NCBI GenBank assembly: GCA_009760855.2
Contig: WPIO01000083.1
Span: 778,001-842,000, forward strand
Reading direction: 5' to 3'
Origin: Cristatella mucedo
Taxonomy: Eukaryota > Bryozoa > Phylactolaemata > Cristatellidae
DNA: 64,000 bases
Shown: in pieces, positions 55,701 through 63,379 of the stretch
Layout of the letters: the number at the start of each line of letters is the position of its first letter
Numbering within the stretch: position 1 is the stretch's first letter
Notes under the pieces: generated by a model
What the model was told of the DNA's origin: nothing
The model's input: only the letters and a program-made list of their open reading frames with translations
Databases searched by the model: none
Made by a program: the position numbers and the translations under genes

Positions 55701-58700
55701 GGTCCATGCATTCGTGACATCCCGTCTCGACTTCTGCAACTCACTGCTTACTGGCCTACCAGCATGTGCGATCAGGCGATTGCAGCTGGTGCAAAACTCT
55801 GCAGCTAAGCTTGTCTGTCGTGAGCGTCGCAGTTGCCACATTACACCACTTCTCACCGACCTGCATTAGCTACCAGTCAAGCAAAGGATTGACTTCAAGG
55901 TTTTGTCGCTCACTTTTAGGTCACTTCATTCTTTGGCTCCAGCCTATCTCTCGGATCCACTCCCCTACCAGGCCAAGCATAGTACCACCCGTTTTTCGGA
56001 ATCCAACAGTTTATCAATACCTCCTACAAACCTTAAATCCTTTGGAGACCGTGCATTTAGTTCGTATGCCCCAAAGCCTGGAACCCACTCTCGACTTGCG
56101 TCACAACATCCCTTGACTTGACCACATTTAAAAAGAACTTAAAACACACCTATTTCGGACAGGATTTAGTGGGTCCCTGTGATTCGTCCTTGATGTGCTT
56201 ATGCGTGCTGACACTGTGCATGCTGCCACTAACCACATTTGCATGCTGACCCTGTGGATGTCACCCCTAACCATGTTATTCATTTTGTTTGTTTATCAAG
56301 CATGATATTACCATTCAATTGCATTTCCCTTGCAGCAAATGTAAAGCGCCCAGAGAGAGATTGAGTTCTCTGAGGGCGCTTTATCAAGTACATTATTATT
56401 ATTATTATTATAGAGAGAAGAGAGGGTGAGGTCGACGTAGGATTGGGAAGCATGGGTGGAGAAACTCTGGAGCATTACCAGAGATTTGGCACACAGTAAG
56501 AAAGAATGGTTTATTGGGACTTGTGATGTGTACCACAGAAGACAGGAAACTCCCGATGTGTACATAAGCCGTTAGGGGGTAAACCACATCGACAGTCTCA
56601 TTCCACTGTTGTAAATAAGCACGCAAAGAGCACGACTGTAAGCAACGGCACAAAGGGTTCGCCCAGTCACCCAAGAGGCTCAAGGCAGATCAGATATAGA
56701 CGTGCACACCAAATAACTGCCTGCACCAACAGAGGGAAAATGCTGAATGATATATCTGGTCATTAAACCAAGAGATGATGCTCACTGGGTACACTGGTAC
56801 TGATGCTGCAGTACCAGACTGAGGCACTTGCAAAGTTGCTCTTACGGGATGGAACCGATCGTTAGTCTGACGGCTGGAGGTGCCCAAGACATAGGAAAGC
56901 CAGCAGCAGTGGCTTTAGAGCCTTCCTAGGCTGCCACCCTTGCTTCCTAGCAATGCTTCCAATTGACCACCACACCCCTAAAGGGCAGGGATGGGATAGG
57001 GGCGTGACAGTCAAAGCTACAAGCCGAACAGCACAGCTTGAGGCAGTGAGCCACATTGATAATCGCCTGAAGCCATTACCCCTCCCACCTGGCCAGCACA
57101 TATCAAAACCAAAAGCTCACCAATTGAGTGTGGGACAGCTGCACAAGAGGAGGCTTCACACGCGATCGATGTGTTATGGAGCTTTTCTATGCTAATCGGC
57201 ACTGTCATTCTTATTGTGATTGGATGGCAAGGTAACTCTAGGCTGCAGCTCAGCTGAGATTGAGATAATTAATTATATATATGACCTGCTGCAACTGGTT
57301 TGCACTGACAACAAATCCTCACTTGCCTTGCGTTCATTTAACTAAAACGCCATGCCAGTCACTACTGACGAGTTGCACTACCTTATCACTACATAGACAT
57401 GAATATGTACTTTATGCAAAGAACAAGCTTGAATAACAAAGGCAATTCAATCAAGGACAAAATTTGCAAACAAACAACTTTTTGCAAGCCATTCAAACCA
57501 AAGCGCATGTAGCAGCCACAACCAACAACATCAGTCATGGTGAGAGCACCATTAGGAAATCCTACTCCTCGGTAGATAACACATTTGACACTCTTTCTAT
57601 GCTTGCTTCAGACTATGTATTGGGGCCAGCCGAACCCAGCTCTGCTTGGACTGCATGCAGCAAGCCAAAACGGAGCTCGGCACGTCTGAAGCAGCAGAGT
57701 CTTGCTCGGTGTGCCATCAAGAGCACTGCGGAGGCCTGCGACCGGCGAGGCACAACCCGGGCCCACTCACCGCCATCGACGGCGATTCCCAGCTCCGCCA
57801 TGAGCGCGCACATGGCCTGGCATGCGTCGAACAGAGCCGCTCCCTCGCCAGGCAGCTTGGCCGCCCACATCCAGTTGCCACTGCATTTGACGTCCTTCAG
57901 CGACAAAAGCGCCGGCATCCAGCAATGACAAAGTGCCGCCTCGCTGACTGCCAGCTCGACTGCCTCTGCCGTGGTGGTGTCAGCAGCGCCAGCAGAAGCA
58001 GCAGCAGCCACGCCAGCAGCTCACCCTCAGCTCGGTGATGGCCGCAAAGACGAGATTCGTCAGCGACTCGCCGACCGACATGCGGGCGCCTCGAGCGGGA
58101 TCGACGAGTGTCTTTATCGGCTGCTCGCCGATCGACGTGGCTGCGCCGTGCGGCTCTCCGACGTGCGACAGCGCGACGACGGCGACGTCGGCGAGCGGCG
58201 TGTGTAGCGGCCCCACGCACTGCTGCTGAGCGACAAGGCCCGTCACCGAACGGTCGACCTGCGCGATGCCCAAGACTCCACGATCAAGGCGGCTGCTAGC
58301 GGGGCAGCGCAGCGCCGAGGACTTGCACGCAGGGCGACCTGCGCGCAAGCGATTGCGCGCCCTCCGCTTACGCCGGCAGCGGCAAGCGATGGAAGAAAAG
58401 CGAAGCAAGTCGATTGGCAAATGCTGCAATCGTAGCATGCAAGGTTGCCAGTGGACCCAAGGTACTCTAATTGCTTTACCTCTAGCGAAGGGGTCGCTGG
58501 AATGCATGAAGCGGGTGCGTGCCGATGCATCACAGCTGAGCGATCTGAATCACGAGAGCATCTCATAGACATCCGGTTCAAAACGAAGCATTAGAGTTTT
58601 GCAAACCTTTCTCTCGGGGCATGCAGCGGTGCTTCTCGATCACACGTCTTGGACACTGTTTGAAAAGCCTGTCGCTCCCGAAAGCAGCGACTCAGAAGCA

Positions 58701-61700
58701 CAAGCCTTCGGAAGCAGAGGAATGGCCAACAGGCAACAACAGGCAGCAAGGGCCTGTCAAGCACAGCTGGAAACCGTAGACCCGCACACACAAAAAACCA
58801 GTAGCCCCCCATTCACGTGGGACCCGGAAAACCAAGATGCACATGTCACCGCAGACGGTGGGTGATACACTCCAAATAAACCCCTAGAATAGCGACAGTA
58901 AATTCAGGCTGGGCTTTGAGTGACTTGCTTCACAAGGCAAAGCCTAAACGCCTTTGTATCACGTGCTACTAGTTTTGGCTACTAGCGCTTAGCTTCTTTT
59001 TAAATATTTTCAAGTCAGAAGATGTTATGACATCCATCGGGAGTAAGTTCTAGGCTTTGGAAGTGCAGGAACTAGAGGCGCAGTCTCCAAAAGATCCGAG
59101 GTTGGTTAGAGGTGCAGCTAAACGCATTGAGTGATAGTAACTCAAGCTTGGTCAGATTTCCAAAATACACCCAACTAAACGAGCATTCCAGCATAAACAA
59201 CTTATCCGTGGTCACATGACATCGCAGAAAGCTTAATCTGTCGTGCACACGCTGTTGCCCACCACTTCCATACCCCCACCCCGCTGCACCATGACGAATG
59301 CCACCGATTAGTTCTAACGTTCATCGGTGCAGTTTTTCAACACTCCAAAGAAAATGAGGAAGAAAGCATCTGACGACACATTGTATGTTAAGATTTTGAG
59401 TGGTGCTCTCGGCTGCAGGACCTTCGTAAGAACGACAGAGATCAGCATAAGCTAATGCAAGTGGCCTTGAAACTGCTTGGGCTAGTTTGCATACTTAGTC
59501 AAGCTGCATGGCTCCGTGTGAGTGCACAACGTTTCAAAATCAAACGTCCTAATTAAAAAAATGCTACACTGCAGCAAACGGTAAAAACCAACAGCGGTTG
59601 ATTGCGGAATACGCAAAGCAGCTCGGGCTGCCTCGCCATCGGCGTCCAAAGTGTGTTCGGTGTGACTCGGCACCGACCTTGCTGGTCAGGTAGCGCTTGC
59701 TGGCAACGGACGGAAGCCGCAGAACCCGATCCAGCGCGGATGCGACCGTAACTCCTCCGGCAGCATCGAGAGCGGCAGTGACCGAGCACCGTGACGCTGC
59801 CTGGTGCTCTGCACGCCAAGGCCGGCGCTCGAGGTTGAACACCTTGCTCGGCATGGAGCCGAGCACGTGTGCAAGTTCAAGGTCGACTGGCAGCGGTGGT
59901 AGGGTGGCGGCGCCTTTCTGCTTCTTGGCAGGCGCAGCGGAGTCGTCATCTGCTGCCGCAACGCTGCAGCTCCCAGCCGAGTCCGATCCACCAAAATCGA
60001 CGAGCTTGATCTGGGAAATAGGCGAGAAGTAATAAAACACCCGCCGCCCACATGCGAGCACCCTGGTACCGACGAACTCCAAAGAAGCAGAGCCACTTCC
60101 GTTTCAAAGCCGAGCAGAATAGTCCCTGGGGCTCACGGCCGAGCAGCGTAGTGCCAGGAGGGAGGTGGAGGCGCTGCACCGCGAAGCAAGGCGACACACA
60201 CACACACAGCCGGACATAATAGCATAGCACGGCGCTTCCGCTGCAGGATTCACAGGCAGCTATTCCCGTGAGCGGCAATCGGCAGGCAGCAAGCCCAGGG
60301 TGGTAAATTACTTCCGTGCCAAGGAGCTGCCTGTGACGTCTCGGTGACGTTCGGCGAATGCAGGATTCGACTAATGCACAGCCAGTCCGGTGCATCAGGA
60401 CAATGTCAATCGAGTCTTCATAAATTTTTCCTACGACGACGCAGCTTGACCCAAACATAAATCGATAGCAGGCCGTCAAGTGCCGTTTAAGTAGGCGCCA
60501 GCAGGCACCAGGGCCCCAGCAAAGTGGGCCCGGAAAATCTGCGCAGCTTTGGTCTATCGACCCAATCCAACGTATCCATGCTCTACCCACGTTGCTCACC
60601 AAATAAAAAGAAATATCAGCCGATTTAACAGCCTCTTTTTGTATAGCAACGGAAGATCCTTAAAGATTATCCCCATCGCTTGCAGTGGCATTATAGATAC
60701 GGCCGTAGAGGGCACTCGCATGCACGAGCCTAACCAATCGAATGAGCACGAAGCGTAACACGCCGGAACACGAGGCTGCATCTTGGCACGCCGATAGGTC
60801 GATGCTCGCACTTCACAATTCACGCGTGCCGCGTATTCGAGTCCTGCAGCACGTAATTCTTCATTGTCCACTGCAAGCAGTGCGAAAGTAGCTCAGGCTC
60901 TCGCGACAGTCTTACAGTTACACCAGCGGTCGAATAGTTCCAGGCTGTCGAATCGCTCCATCTTTGCGATGATCCGTTTTTTATGCACATGCTTGCTTGC
61001 CGCTGTCCTTTGCACCCACTCTCACTCTCACTCGTGCTGTCCTTAAGGCCAGCAAGAACTTGTTTGCTTTCGCATGCTTGATGCCGTGCATGTCGCCACA
61101 CTAGCTCATGGTTATAGATTCTCTTTCAGCCAGCAGTTGTAAAGCACCTGTATGGAGATTGAGTTTTCTCTTCCACTTAACTTCTCTCCACCCCAACACT
61201 TTCCCCAGCACTGCACCCAACACACTGTTTCCCCTTCCCCTGTGGCCGGTACCTTTTCGGTCTCTGTTAGAAAGCAAACAGTTAGCATTAGCCGAGCACG
61301 GTAACCACGGAGAGCTCATCCAGGAGAGCGCCCTCGTCACATCAGGCTCTGGGCCTATCTGACCGCAGGCATCTTTAGCCAGTGGCACACGACCCGGTGA
61401 GCAGCCAAAAGCTGCCTCGAGTCGAACTTTGTCGTTAAATGCAGCAGCAGCAACGAAAGCACCAGCATGGCCACGTCCAATCGACCGGTATAAACACAGC
61501 AGTTCATCATGCTCAATTGAAGTAAGTAAAACAAACGCCACTCAGGTGCCACTTATCCCCAGTAAGGCCAACGGCGCCAAATGTTTTACTGCCGAGCTGG
61601 TTTGGTCCAGCGGTTAAGGTGCTCGCCCCGACCAAGGTCTGACTGAGGTCGTGGGCTCAAGCCCCGAGGCATATGTGAAGCGCCTGAATAGAGATTAAGT

Positions 61701-62562
61701 TCTCTTGGGGCGCTACAAAAATGAATTACATAATTATATATACTTCGCCACAAGACTTTGTGACCCGAGCTGCCTTTAAGCTACCACAACTTGAGTTGCC
61801 ACTGCTTTTCCTGAAATCATTCATCTGAAATCAGTTCGTCTTTTTTTGCCGCGCACGCCAAAGACGAGCTGGCTGTAAAATATGTGACATGCGATACGTG
61901 TAACCCCGTCGTTAGATACACCGAATGCAGGCAGCCATGGCAGAAATGACGGCTGCCATATGCTTGCACCGGGCGAGACCCCACGCATGCGCACAAGGCA
62001 CCATACCTTTCCATCACCTGTCACCGAGCCGACGAACGACACGGGGCACTTCTCGCGCTTGCAGATGTCGCGCAGGCCATCGCAGTTCCACACGAGGGCC
62101 GCATTGCTCTCCTGGTATTCGGCCCCCCACAGCTCCAGCGCGCTCACGCTGACGTCACCGAGCTCGAATGAGTCGGCGTAGATGACGGCGCCGGCAGGCT
62201 CCACAAGTTCTTTCAGCACGTTGCCTGGCACGCACACAACAACAGCAGCGCAAGATCCCGATGCAGCCCAGCCGGCAACGATGCCACGTGGTAGCGGCCG
62301 CCGCTGCGTGGCACGGCTTTGCACCACTCACCGTTGCCACCAGCCCCCTGGTCGTGGATGCTTCGTATAGGATTCTGGCCTCCGCTCTCGGCACACGCTC
62401 GGACGACGCGGTTCAGCTTCTGCTCCATTTCACCGTCTCCGCGCTGCACCGCATCAAAGTCGAGATCGGCAGCTGAGTCGCCCTGCACGTGGACTGACGA
62501 CGCTGCGCCGCCACCGACCCCGATGCGGTACACAGGGCCTCCAAGCTTTACCACCGTCATGC
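34514..62562 (-). CDS. PFAS: Phosphoribosylformylglycinamidine synthase (FGAM synthase), C-terminal fourteen exons
   Basis: PFAS is a cytosolic enzyme of de novo purine synthesis. It converts FGAR, glutamine and ATP to FGAM, glutamate, ADP and phosphate. Fourteen exons on the minus strand join without a phase error to 2786 bases, about 928 codons, roughly the C-terminal two thirds of the usual 1,300-residue protein. Order: FGAM synthase core with [16 protein letters not shown] and [20 protein letters not shown]-like [69 protein letters not shown] and GHDVSDGG. The class I glutaminase domain follows, with nucleophile Cys in GVCNGCQ and the His/Glu pair in PHPER. The 5' exons lie beyond 62562, probably outside the window. 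The largest intron (46505-57770) is full of LINE and Tc1 copies. No stop or frameshift was found in any exon, so the gene looks functional. Confidence 0.96.
34962..35066. repeat. (TA)n microsatellite
   Basis: The pure run is at 34962-35001, with imperfect TA/TACA repeats to about 35066. It fills most of the short intron between the last two PFAS exons. Confidence 0.9.
35091..35225 (-). CDS. PFAS: PFAS exon 13 visible
   Basis: The acceptor is GTCACCAAG, chosen because it alone restores phase and the family alignment; the donor is GGAAG/GTATGT. It encodes [20 protein letters not shown] through WVAHGE. Confidence 0.85.
35939..35962 (+). repeat. (GA)n microsatellite
   Basis: It lies in the intron between PFAS exons 12 and 13. 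It reads (CT)n on the sense strand. Confidence 0.9.
36310..36342 (+). repeat. (GA)n microsatellite
   Basis: Same PFAS intron as the tract at 35939, same strand orientation. Confidence 0.9.
36972..37154 (-). CDS. PFAS: PFAS exon 12 visible (catalytic Cys)
   Basis: The acceptor is CCATTGCAG and the donor GGAG/GTACAG. It encodes [20 protein letters not shown], then [20 protein letters not shown] with the glutaminase nucleophile Cys, and a short variable tail (NGHTNG). Confidence 0.92.
37254..37457 (-). CDS. PFAS: PFAS exon 11 visible (start of glutaminase domain)
   Basis: The acceptor is CCTTGGTAG and the donor AAAG/GTGGTT. It encodes [36 protein letters not shown] and [17 protein letters not shown]. 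Confidence 0.94.
37591..37861 (-). CDS. PFAS: PFAS exon 10 visible
   Basis: The acceptor is TGAATTCTCAG and the donor CCAG/GTTCTG. It encodes [40 protein letters not shown] and [10 protein letters not shown]. The start is set by phase with exon 9; the first residues are less conserved. Confidence 0.88.
38199..38332 (-). CDS. PFAS: PFAS exon 9 visible
   Basis: The acceptor is TTTGCTTTGTAG and the donor TCTG/GTTGGT. It encodes [20 protein letters not shown] through [12 protein letters not shown]. Confidence 0.88.
38820..40135 (+). mobile_element. Tc1-like transposon relic with SINE-A insertion
   Basis: Plus translation across several frames shows a helix-turn-helix start ([20 protein letters not shown]), then [23 protein letters not shown]-type core pieces, QQVNDP and [11 protein letters not shown], and [17 protein letters not shown], in normal Tc1 order. 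A SINE-A lies after the coding part (39806-39925). The right terminal repeat (about 40040-40135) matches the element at 17285-18115. The left terminal repeat was not found. It has many stops. It sits antisense in the PFAS intron between exons 8 and 9. Confidence 0.8.
39806..39925 (+). repeat. SINE-A copy inside the Tc1-like relic
   Basis: B box (GAGTTCGAGCCC), GGCATATGTAAAGTACC and the stem-loop tail (TTAAGTTCTCTTGGAGC) are present. The head is worn. Confidence 0.7.
40400..40523 (+). repeat. Two long (GA)n tracts
   Basis: Runs lie at 40400-40438 and 40467-40523, downstream (in gene sense) of PFAS exon 8. Confidence 0.95.
40588..40698 (-). CDS. PFAS: PFAS exon 8 visible
   Basis: The acceptor is TTCTCTGTAG and the donor AAAG/GTTTGA. 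It encodes [20 protein letters not shown] through [11 protein letters not shown] long (CT)n tract, read on the sense strand, begins about 65 nucleotides after the donor. Confidence 0.92.
40983..41144 (-). CDS. PFAS: PFAS exon 7 visible
   Basis: The acceptor is GCTTGCACAG and the donor AAAG/GTAGGT. It encodes [20 protein letters not shown] through [13 protein letters not shown]. Confidence 0.93.
41145..42380 (-). other. PFAS intron without a recognised element
   Basis: No supported repeat or exon was seen in this part of the intron between exons 6 and 7. Confidence 0.45.
42382..42517 (+). repeat. 23-bp minisatellite, about six units
   Basis: Units start at 42382, 42405, 42428, 42451, 42474 and 42497 with the word GAAG. 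Unit junctions form the palindrome AGTGAAG-GTGN-CTTCACT. Units alternate between GATGCAGT and GATGAAGC ends. Confidence 0.9.
42640..44180 (+). repeat. LINE-B copy, degraded RT to 3' end
   Basis: Plus translation has [38 protein letters not shown] and LANYRQVI (the RT N-terminal part). C-terminal pieces follow ([10 protein letters not shown]-like, LLHKFQPP) and then the family 3' UTR ending GGAGTTACAGACAGAGATAC. It has multiple stops and lacks the YADD region. Confidence 0.75.
44668..44830 (+). repeat. SINE-A copy with an internal insertion
   Basis: Head with GGCCCAGTGGTTAAGGTGC, B-box-like AAGCTCAAACCCC and a decayed stem-loop (GAGATTATATTTACTCAGGG). An extra stretch separates the A and B boxes. 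Confidence 0.65.
44985..45351 (+). repeat. LINE-C 3' end interrupted by a MITE
   Basis: The 3' UTR (GCATGCTTGATACTGG) and the start of the stem-loop (ATAAAGCACCTGGATA) stop at 45103 and resume at 45278 with GGGCTTAAGTTC, a closing arm and (ATT)n at 45317-45351. Confidence 0.7.
45104..45277. mobile_element. 174-bp MITE with TA target duplication
   Basis: Terminal inverted repeats are CAGTTGACTCTGCTTATAA at the left and the complement of CAGTCGACCCCGGATATAAG at the right, flanked by TA on both sides (45102-45103 and 45278-45279). The interior is A/T-rich with inner copies of ATGCAGAGTAT. It has no coding capacity. TA plus a CAGT start suggests mobilisation by a Tc1/mariner-type transposase. 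Confidence 0.8.
45757..45930 (+). repeat. SINE-T copy
   Basis: Head (GCCGTGATGGCACACGAGG), B box (GTGGGTTCGAATCCTGCGG), body and tail to TTAGTATTTTTAT. Confidence 0.8.
46048..46228 (-). repeat. LINE-B 3' end
   Basis: Minus strand carries the 3' UTR from ACTGCCCTCCTGACTC to the end GGTTACAGACG. It sits about 135 bases downstream of PFAS exon 6 in gene sense. Confidence 0.75.
46364..46504 (-). CDS. PFAS: PFAS exon 6 visible
   Basis: The acceptor is GGTTTTTGCAG and the donor AAAAG/GTATGT. It encodes [20 protein letters not shown] through [11 protein letters not shown]. It stands alone between a 5.2-kb and an 11.3-kb intron and is flanked by oppositely oriented LINE-B pieces. Confidence 0.94.
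46735..48145 (+). mobile_element. LINE-B copy with RT core
   Basis: Plus translation: [55 protein letters not shown] (RT catalytic YADD), [76 protein letters not shown], then the 3' UTR and a (TTACA)n tail at about 48118-48140. A few frameshifts split it. It is an L2/CR1-type ORF2 without the endonuclease, so 5' truncated. It lies antisense in the large PFAS intron. Confidence 0.88.
48319..48465. repeat. (TA)n-rich satellite
   Basis: Long TA runs are broken by TTA/ATT units, followed by GTATGTATGT repeats to about 48510. Confidence 0.9.
48600..50230. other. AT-rich stretch of the PFAS intron, unassigned
   Basis: The base composition is clearly more AT-rich than the flanks. The longest frame (48774-49007, 77 codons) is Lys/Asn-rich and matches nothing I know. 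Direct repeats of CTACATGCATGTGTTTATAA occur at about 49110-49150. Confidence 0.4.
50243..51183 (-). repeat. LINE-A copy, 5' truncated
   Basis: Minus strand: [60 protein letters not shown] and the C-terminal block, then the 3' UTR, stem-loop and (ATT)n at 50243. It is very similar to the plus-strand copy at 54550-56413. Confidence 0.85.
51433..51900 (-). other. Unassigned pair of open frames
   Basis: Minus strand 51900-51690 reads [20 protein letters not shown] through ASGHPCS and stop. Shifted in frame, 51678-51433 reads [20 protein letters not shown] through [13 protein letters not shown]. The composition looks protein-like and the frames abut, as in a transposase or other coding relic with a frameshift, but I do not recognise the family. 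It lies in the sense orientation in the large PFAS intron. Confidence 0.3.
52706..52768. repeat. (TA)n microsatellite
   Basis: A pure TA run of about 30 units. Confidence 0.95.
53425..53592 (-). repeat. SINE-T copy, well preserved
   Basis: Minus strand head (AAGGCGGTTGCTTTTCACGA), B box (GTGGGTTCGAATCCTG), body (CACTGCGAGCGGTGGTGATA) and tail (CAAAAAGAGGTTGTTAAATC, then AGCTAGTATTTATT). Confidence 0.85.
53600..54180 (-). pseudogene. Tc1-like transposase relic, N-terminal half
   Basis: Minus strand: [20 protein letters not shown] (DNA-binding helix-turn-helix), then [20 protein letters not shown] and [14 protein letters not shown], the first catalytic Asp region of Tc1-type DDE transposases. 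Stops and a frameshift lie between them. The C-terminal half is missing, cut close to the SINE-T at 53592. Confidence 0.75.
54550..56413 (+). mobile_element. LINE-A copy, RT to tail nearly intact
   Basis: Plus strand gives an almost continuous ORF2 C-terminal two thirds: [80 protein letters not shown] and [14 protein letters not shown] (RT YADD at 55303-55314), then the thumb and HW-PV C-terminal block. It is broken by TGA at 55408-55410 and TAG at 55867-55869, both where relatives have Trp, and carries an extra 18-base insert (YIIVYI) near 55560. A frameshift follows near 55970. The 3' UTR, stem-loop (GTAAAGCGCCCAGAGAGAG, GAGTTCTCTGAGGGCGC) and (ATT)n tail at 56392-56412 are complete. The endonuclease is missing. 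Confidence 0.9.
56414..57770 (-). other. PFAS intron, no recognised element
   Basis: The minus-strand frame at 56683-56408 (91 codons) was checked. It shows no domain I can name. Confidence 0.4.
57771..57894 (-). CDS. PFAS: PFAS exon 5 visible
   Basis: The acceptor is TCGCTGAAG (an AAG acceptor; the family alignment allows no other place) and the donor GGCG/GTGAGT. It encodes [20 protein letters not shown] through ELGIAVDG. The intron to exon 4 is only 130 bases. Confidence 0.93.
58025..58258 (-). CDS. PFAS: PFAS exon 4 visible
   Basis: The acceptor is CGCGCAG and the donor AGG/GTGAGC. It encodes [35 protein letters not shown] and [17 protein letters not shown]. Confidence 0.94.
58990..59145 (-). 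repeat. LINE-A/C-like fragment
   Basis: It matches LINE-A 3' coding and UTR sequence on the minus strand (GATGTTATGACATCCATCGG, TTCTAGGCTTTGG and GCAGTCTCCAAAAGATC in plus-strand reading) but has diverged. It lies in the PFAS intron between exons 3 and 4. Confidence 0.65.
59678..60010 (-). CDS. PFAS: PFAS exon 3 visible
   Basis: The acceptor is CTATTTCCCAG and the donor CAAG/GTCGGT. It encodes [20 protein letters not shown], a spacer with [15 protein letters not shown], then [20 protein letters not shown] and [17 protein letters not shown]. Confidence 0.93.
60600..60695 (-). repeat. SINE-T 3' part
   Basis: Minus strand body and tail (CAAAAAGAGGCTGTTAAATC, then GGCTGATATTTC). No B box. Confidence 0.7.
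60829..60910 (+). repeat. SINE-T fragment
   Basis: Worn B box (TATTCGAGTCCTGC) and body (CACTGCAAGCAGTG). Confidence 0.5.
61015..61175 (+). repeat. LINE-C 3' end
   Basis: It matches the 3' UTR at 44985-45103 (TTTCGCATGCTTGATGC) and the first arm of the stem-loop (GTAAAGCACCTGTATGGAGA, TTGAGTTTTCTC). It is truncated at the 3' end. Confidence 0.65.
61593..61733 (+). repeat. SINE-A copy, best preserved
   Basis: Head with TTTGGTCCAGCGGTTAAGG, B box GGGCTCAAGCCCC, linker GGCATATGTGAAGCGCC, stem-loop (GAGATTAAGTTCTCTTGGGG) and end CTACAAAAATGAATTA. It is useful as a family reference. Confidence 0.85.
62007..62224 (-). CDS. PFAS: PFAS exon 2 visible
   Basis: The acceptor is GCGTGCCAG and the donor AAAG/GTATGG. 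It encodes [20 protein letters not shown], then [17 protein letters not shown] and [14 protein letters not shown]. Confidence 0.94.
62332..62562 (-). CDS. PFAS: PFAS exon 1 of those visible
   Basis: The acceptor is CCGCTGTAG and the donor AACG/GTGAGT. It encodes [20 protein letters not shown] through [12 protein letters not shown], the nucleotide-binding core. It enters in phase 1, so coding sequence continues upstream. Confidence 0.94.
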
Positions 62563-63204
62563 CTACAGCGGAGAGAGGAAAGGTGCACCGGGGTGGGGGG
62601 GGGTCAACCATTACTCTCAAACAACGACGGGCCCTGAAATGTGCACGGCTTCACGCCGCCCGAGGCAGGCAAACATCCTGCAACATGGGCAGGCACTTAC
62701 ACCAGCGCAGCCTCACTAGCAAATACTATCCTGCCCCCTTCCGCGCCAGTCTTTAGCACTGCAGCCCAAAGCAGACGAGCTTTGGGCTACGTCAGTGAGT
62801 ACATCGTCAGGTTGCAAATCAGCAACTGCAAGGTATCACTAACTCTTCGAAGGCCAAGTCAGAGTGTCCGAACCAACTGGTGATTTCGACACGCTGTACC
62901 TAAATCTATATTGAAGCCCCACTAGGAATCATCGACCAGTTCGAAGGCCAAGAGCAGGGAACTAGCCCTCTGTGAACGTAGCCGTTCATGCACATCGACG
63001 CCTAGTGCCGCCAGAAGCAGACTGGATACCTCGCCTAGCAGTGAGGCCAGACAGATAATACGGTCAAACCCGGTCGATGCCCAGTGCTTTATAATCCAGT
63101 GCCAGCTGCCAAAGAGCACAGGCTTCATGCGCACGTATCGTAGGGCATATTTAATTTGCTTTAATCTTTCAGCTTCACATAAGAAAGAGCCACTTTCCCT
63201 AATA
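62563..63204 (-). other. PFAS intron upstream of the first visible exon
   Basis: No further PFAS exon could be recognised here. Short frames lack the expected motifs. Confidence 0.45.
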
Positions 63205-63379
63205 CAAAATACTAGCTGATCTAGACGCCTCTTTTGTATAGCAACAGAAGACCTTTTATGGCCACATCACAGCTTTCAGTGGCAATAAAGGATCGCCCAC
63301 CGCAGGATTCGAACCGATGACCTCGGGCCTGAGGTCGTGAAAAGCAACCGCCTTACCTAATGTGCCATCACGGCTCACG
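63205..63379 (-). repeat. SINE-T copy, well preserved
   Basis: Minus strand head (GCCGTGATGGCACATTAGG, then AAGGCGGTTGCTTTTCACGA), B box (GGTTCGAATCCTGCGGTGGG), body and tail (ACAAAAGAGGCGTCTAGATC). Confidence 0.85.

Noticed and set aside
57613-58507. Long frames on both strands around PFAS exons 4 and 5
   Set aside because: Only the minus-strand parts inside the exons match PFAS; the extensions are intron and the plus-strand frames are shadows.
61101-61541. 146-codon minus frame with a polyalanine run
   Set aside because: It lies in a PFAS intron, overlaps a LINE-C end and contains no PFAS or other recognised motif; the Ala run comes from a GCA repeat.
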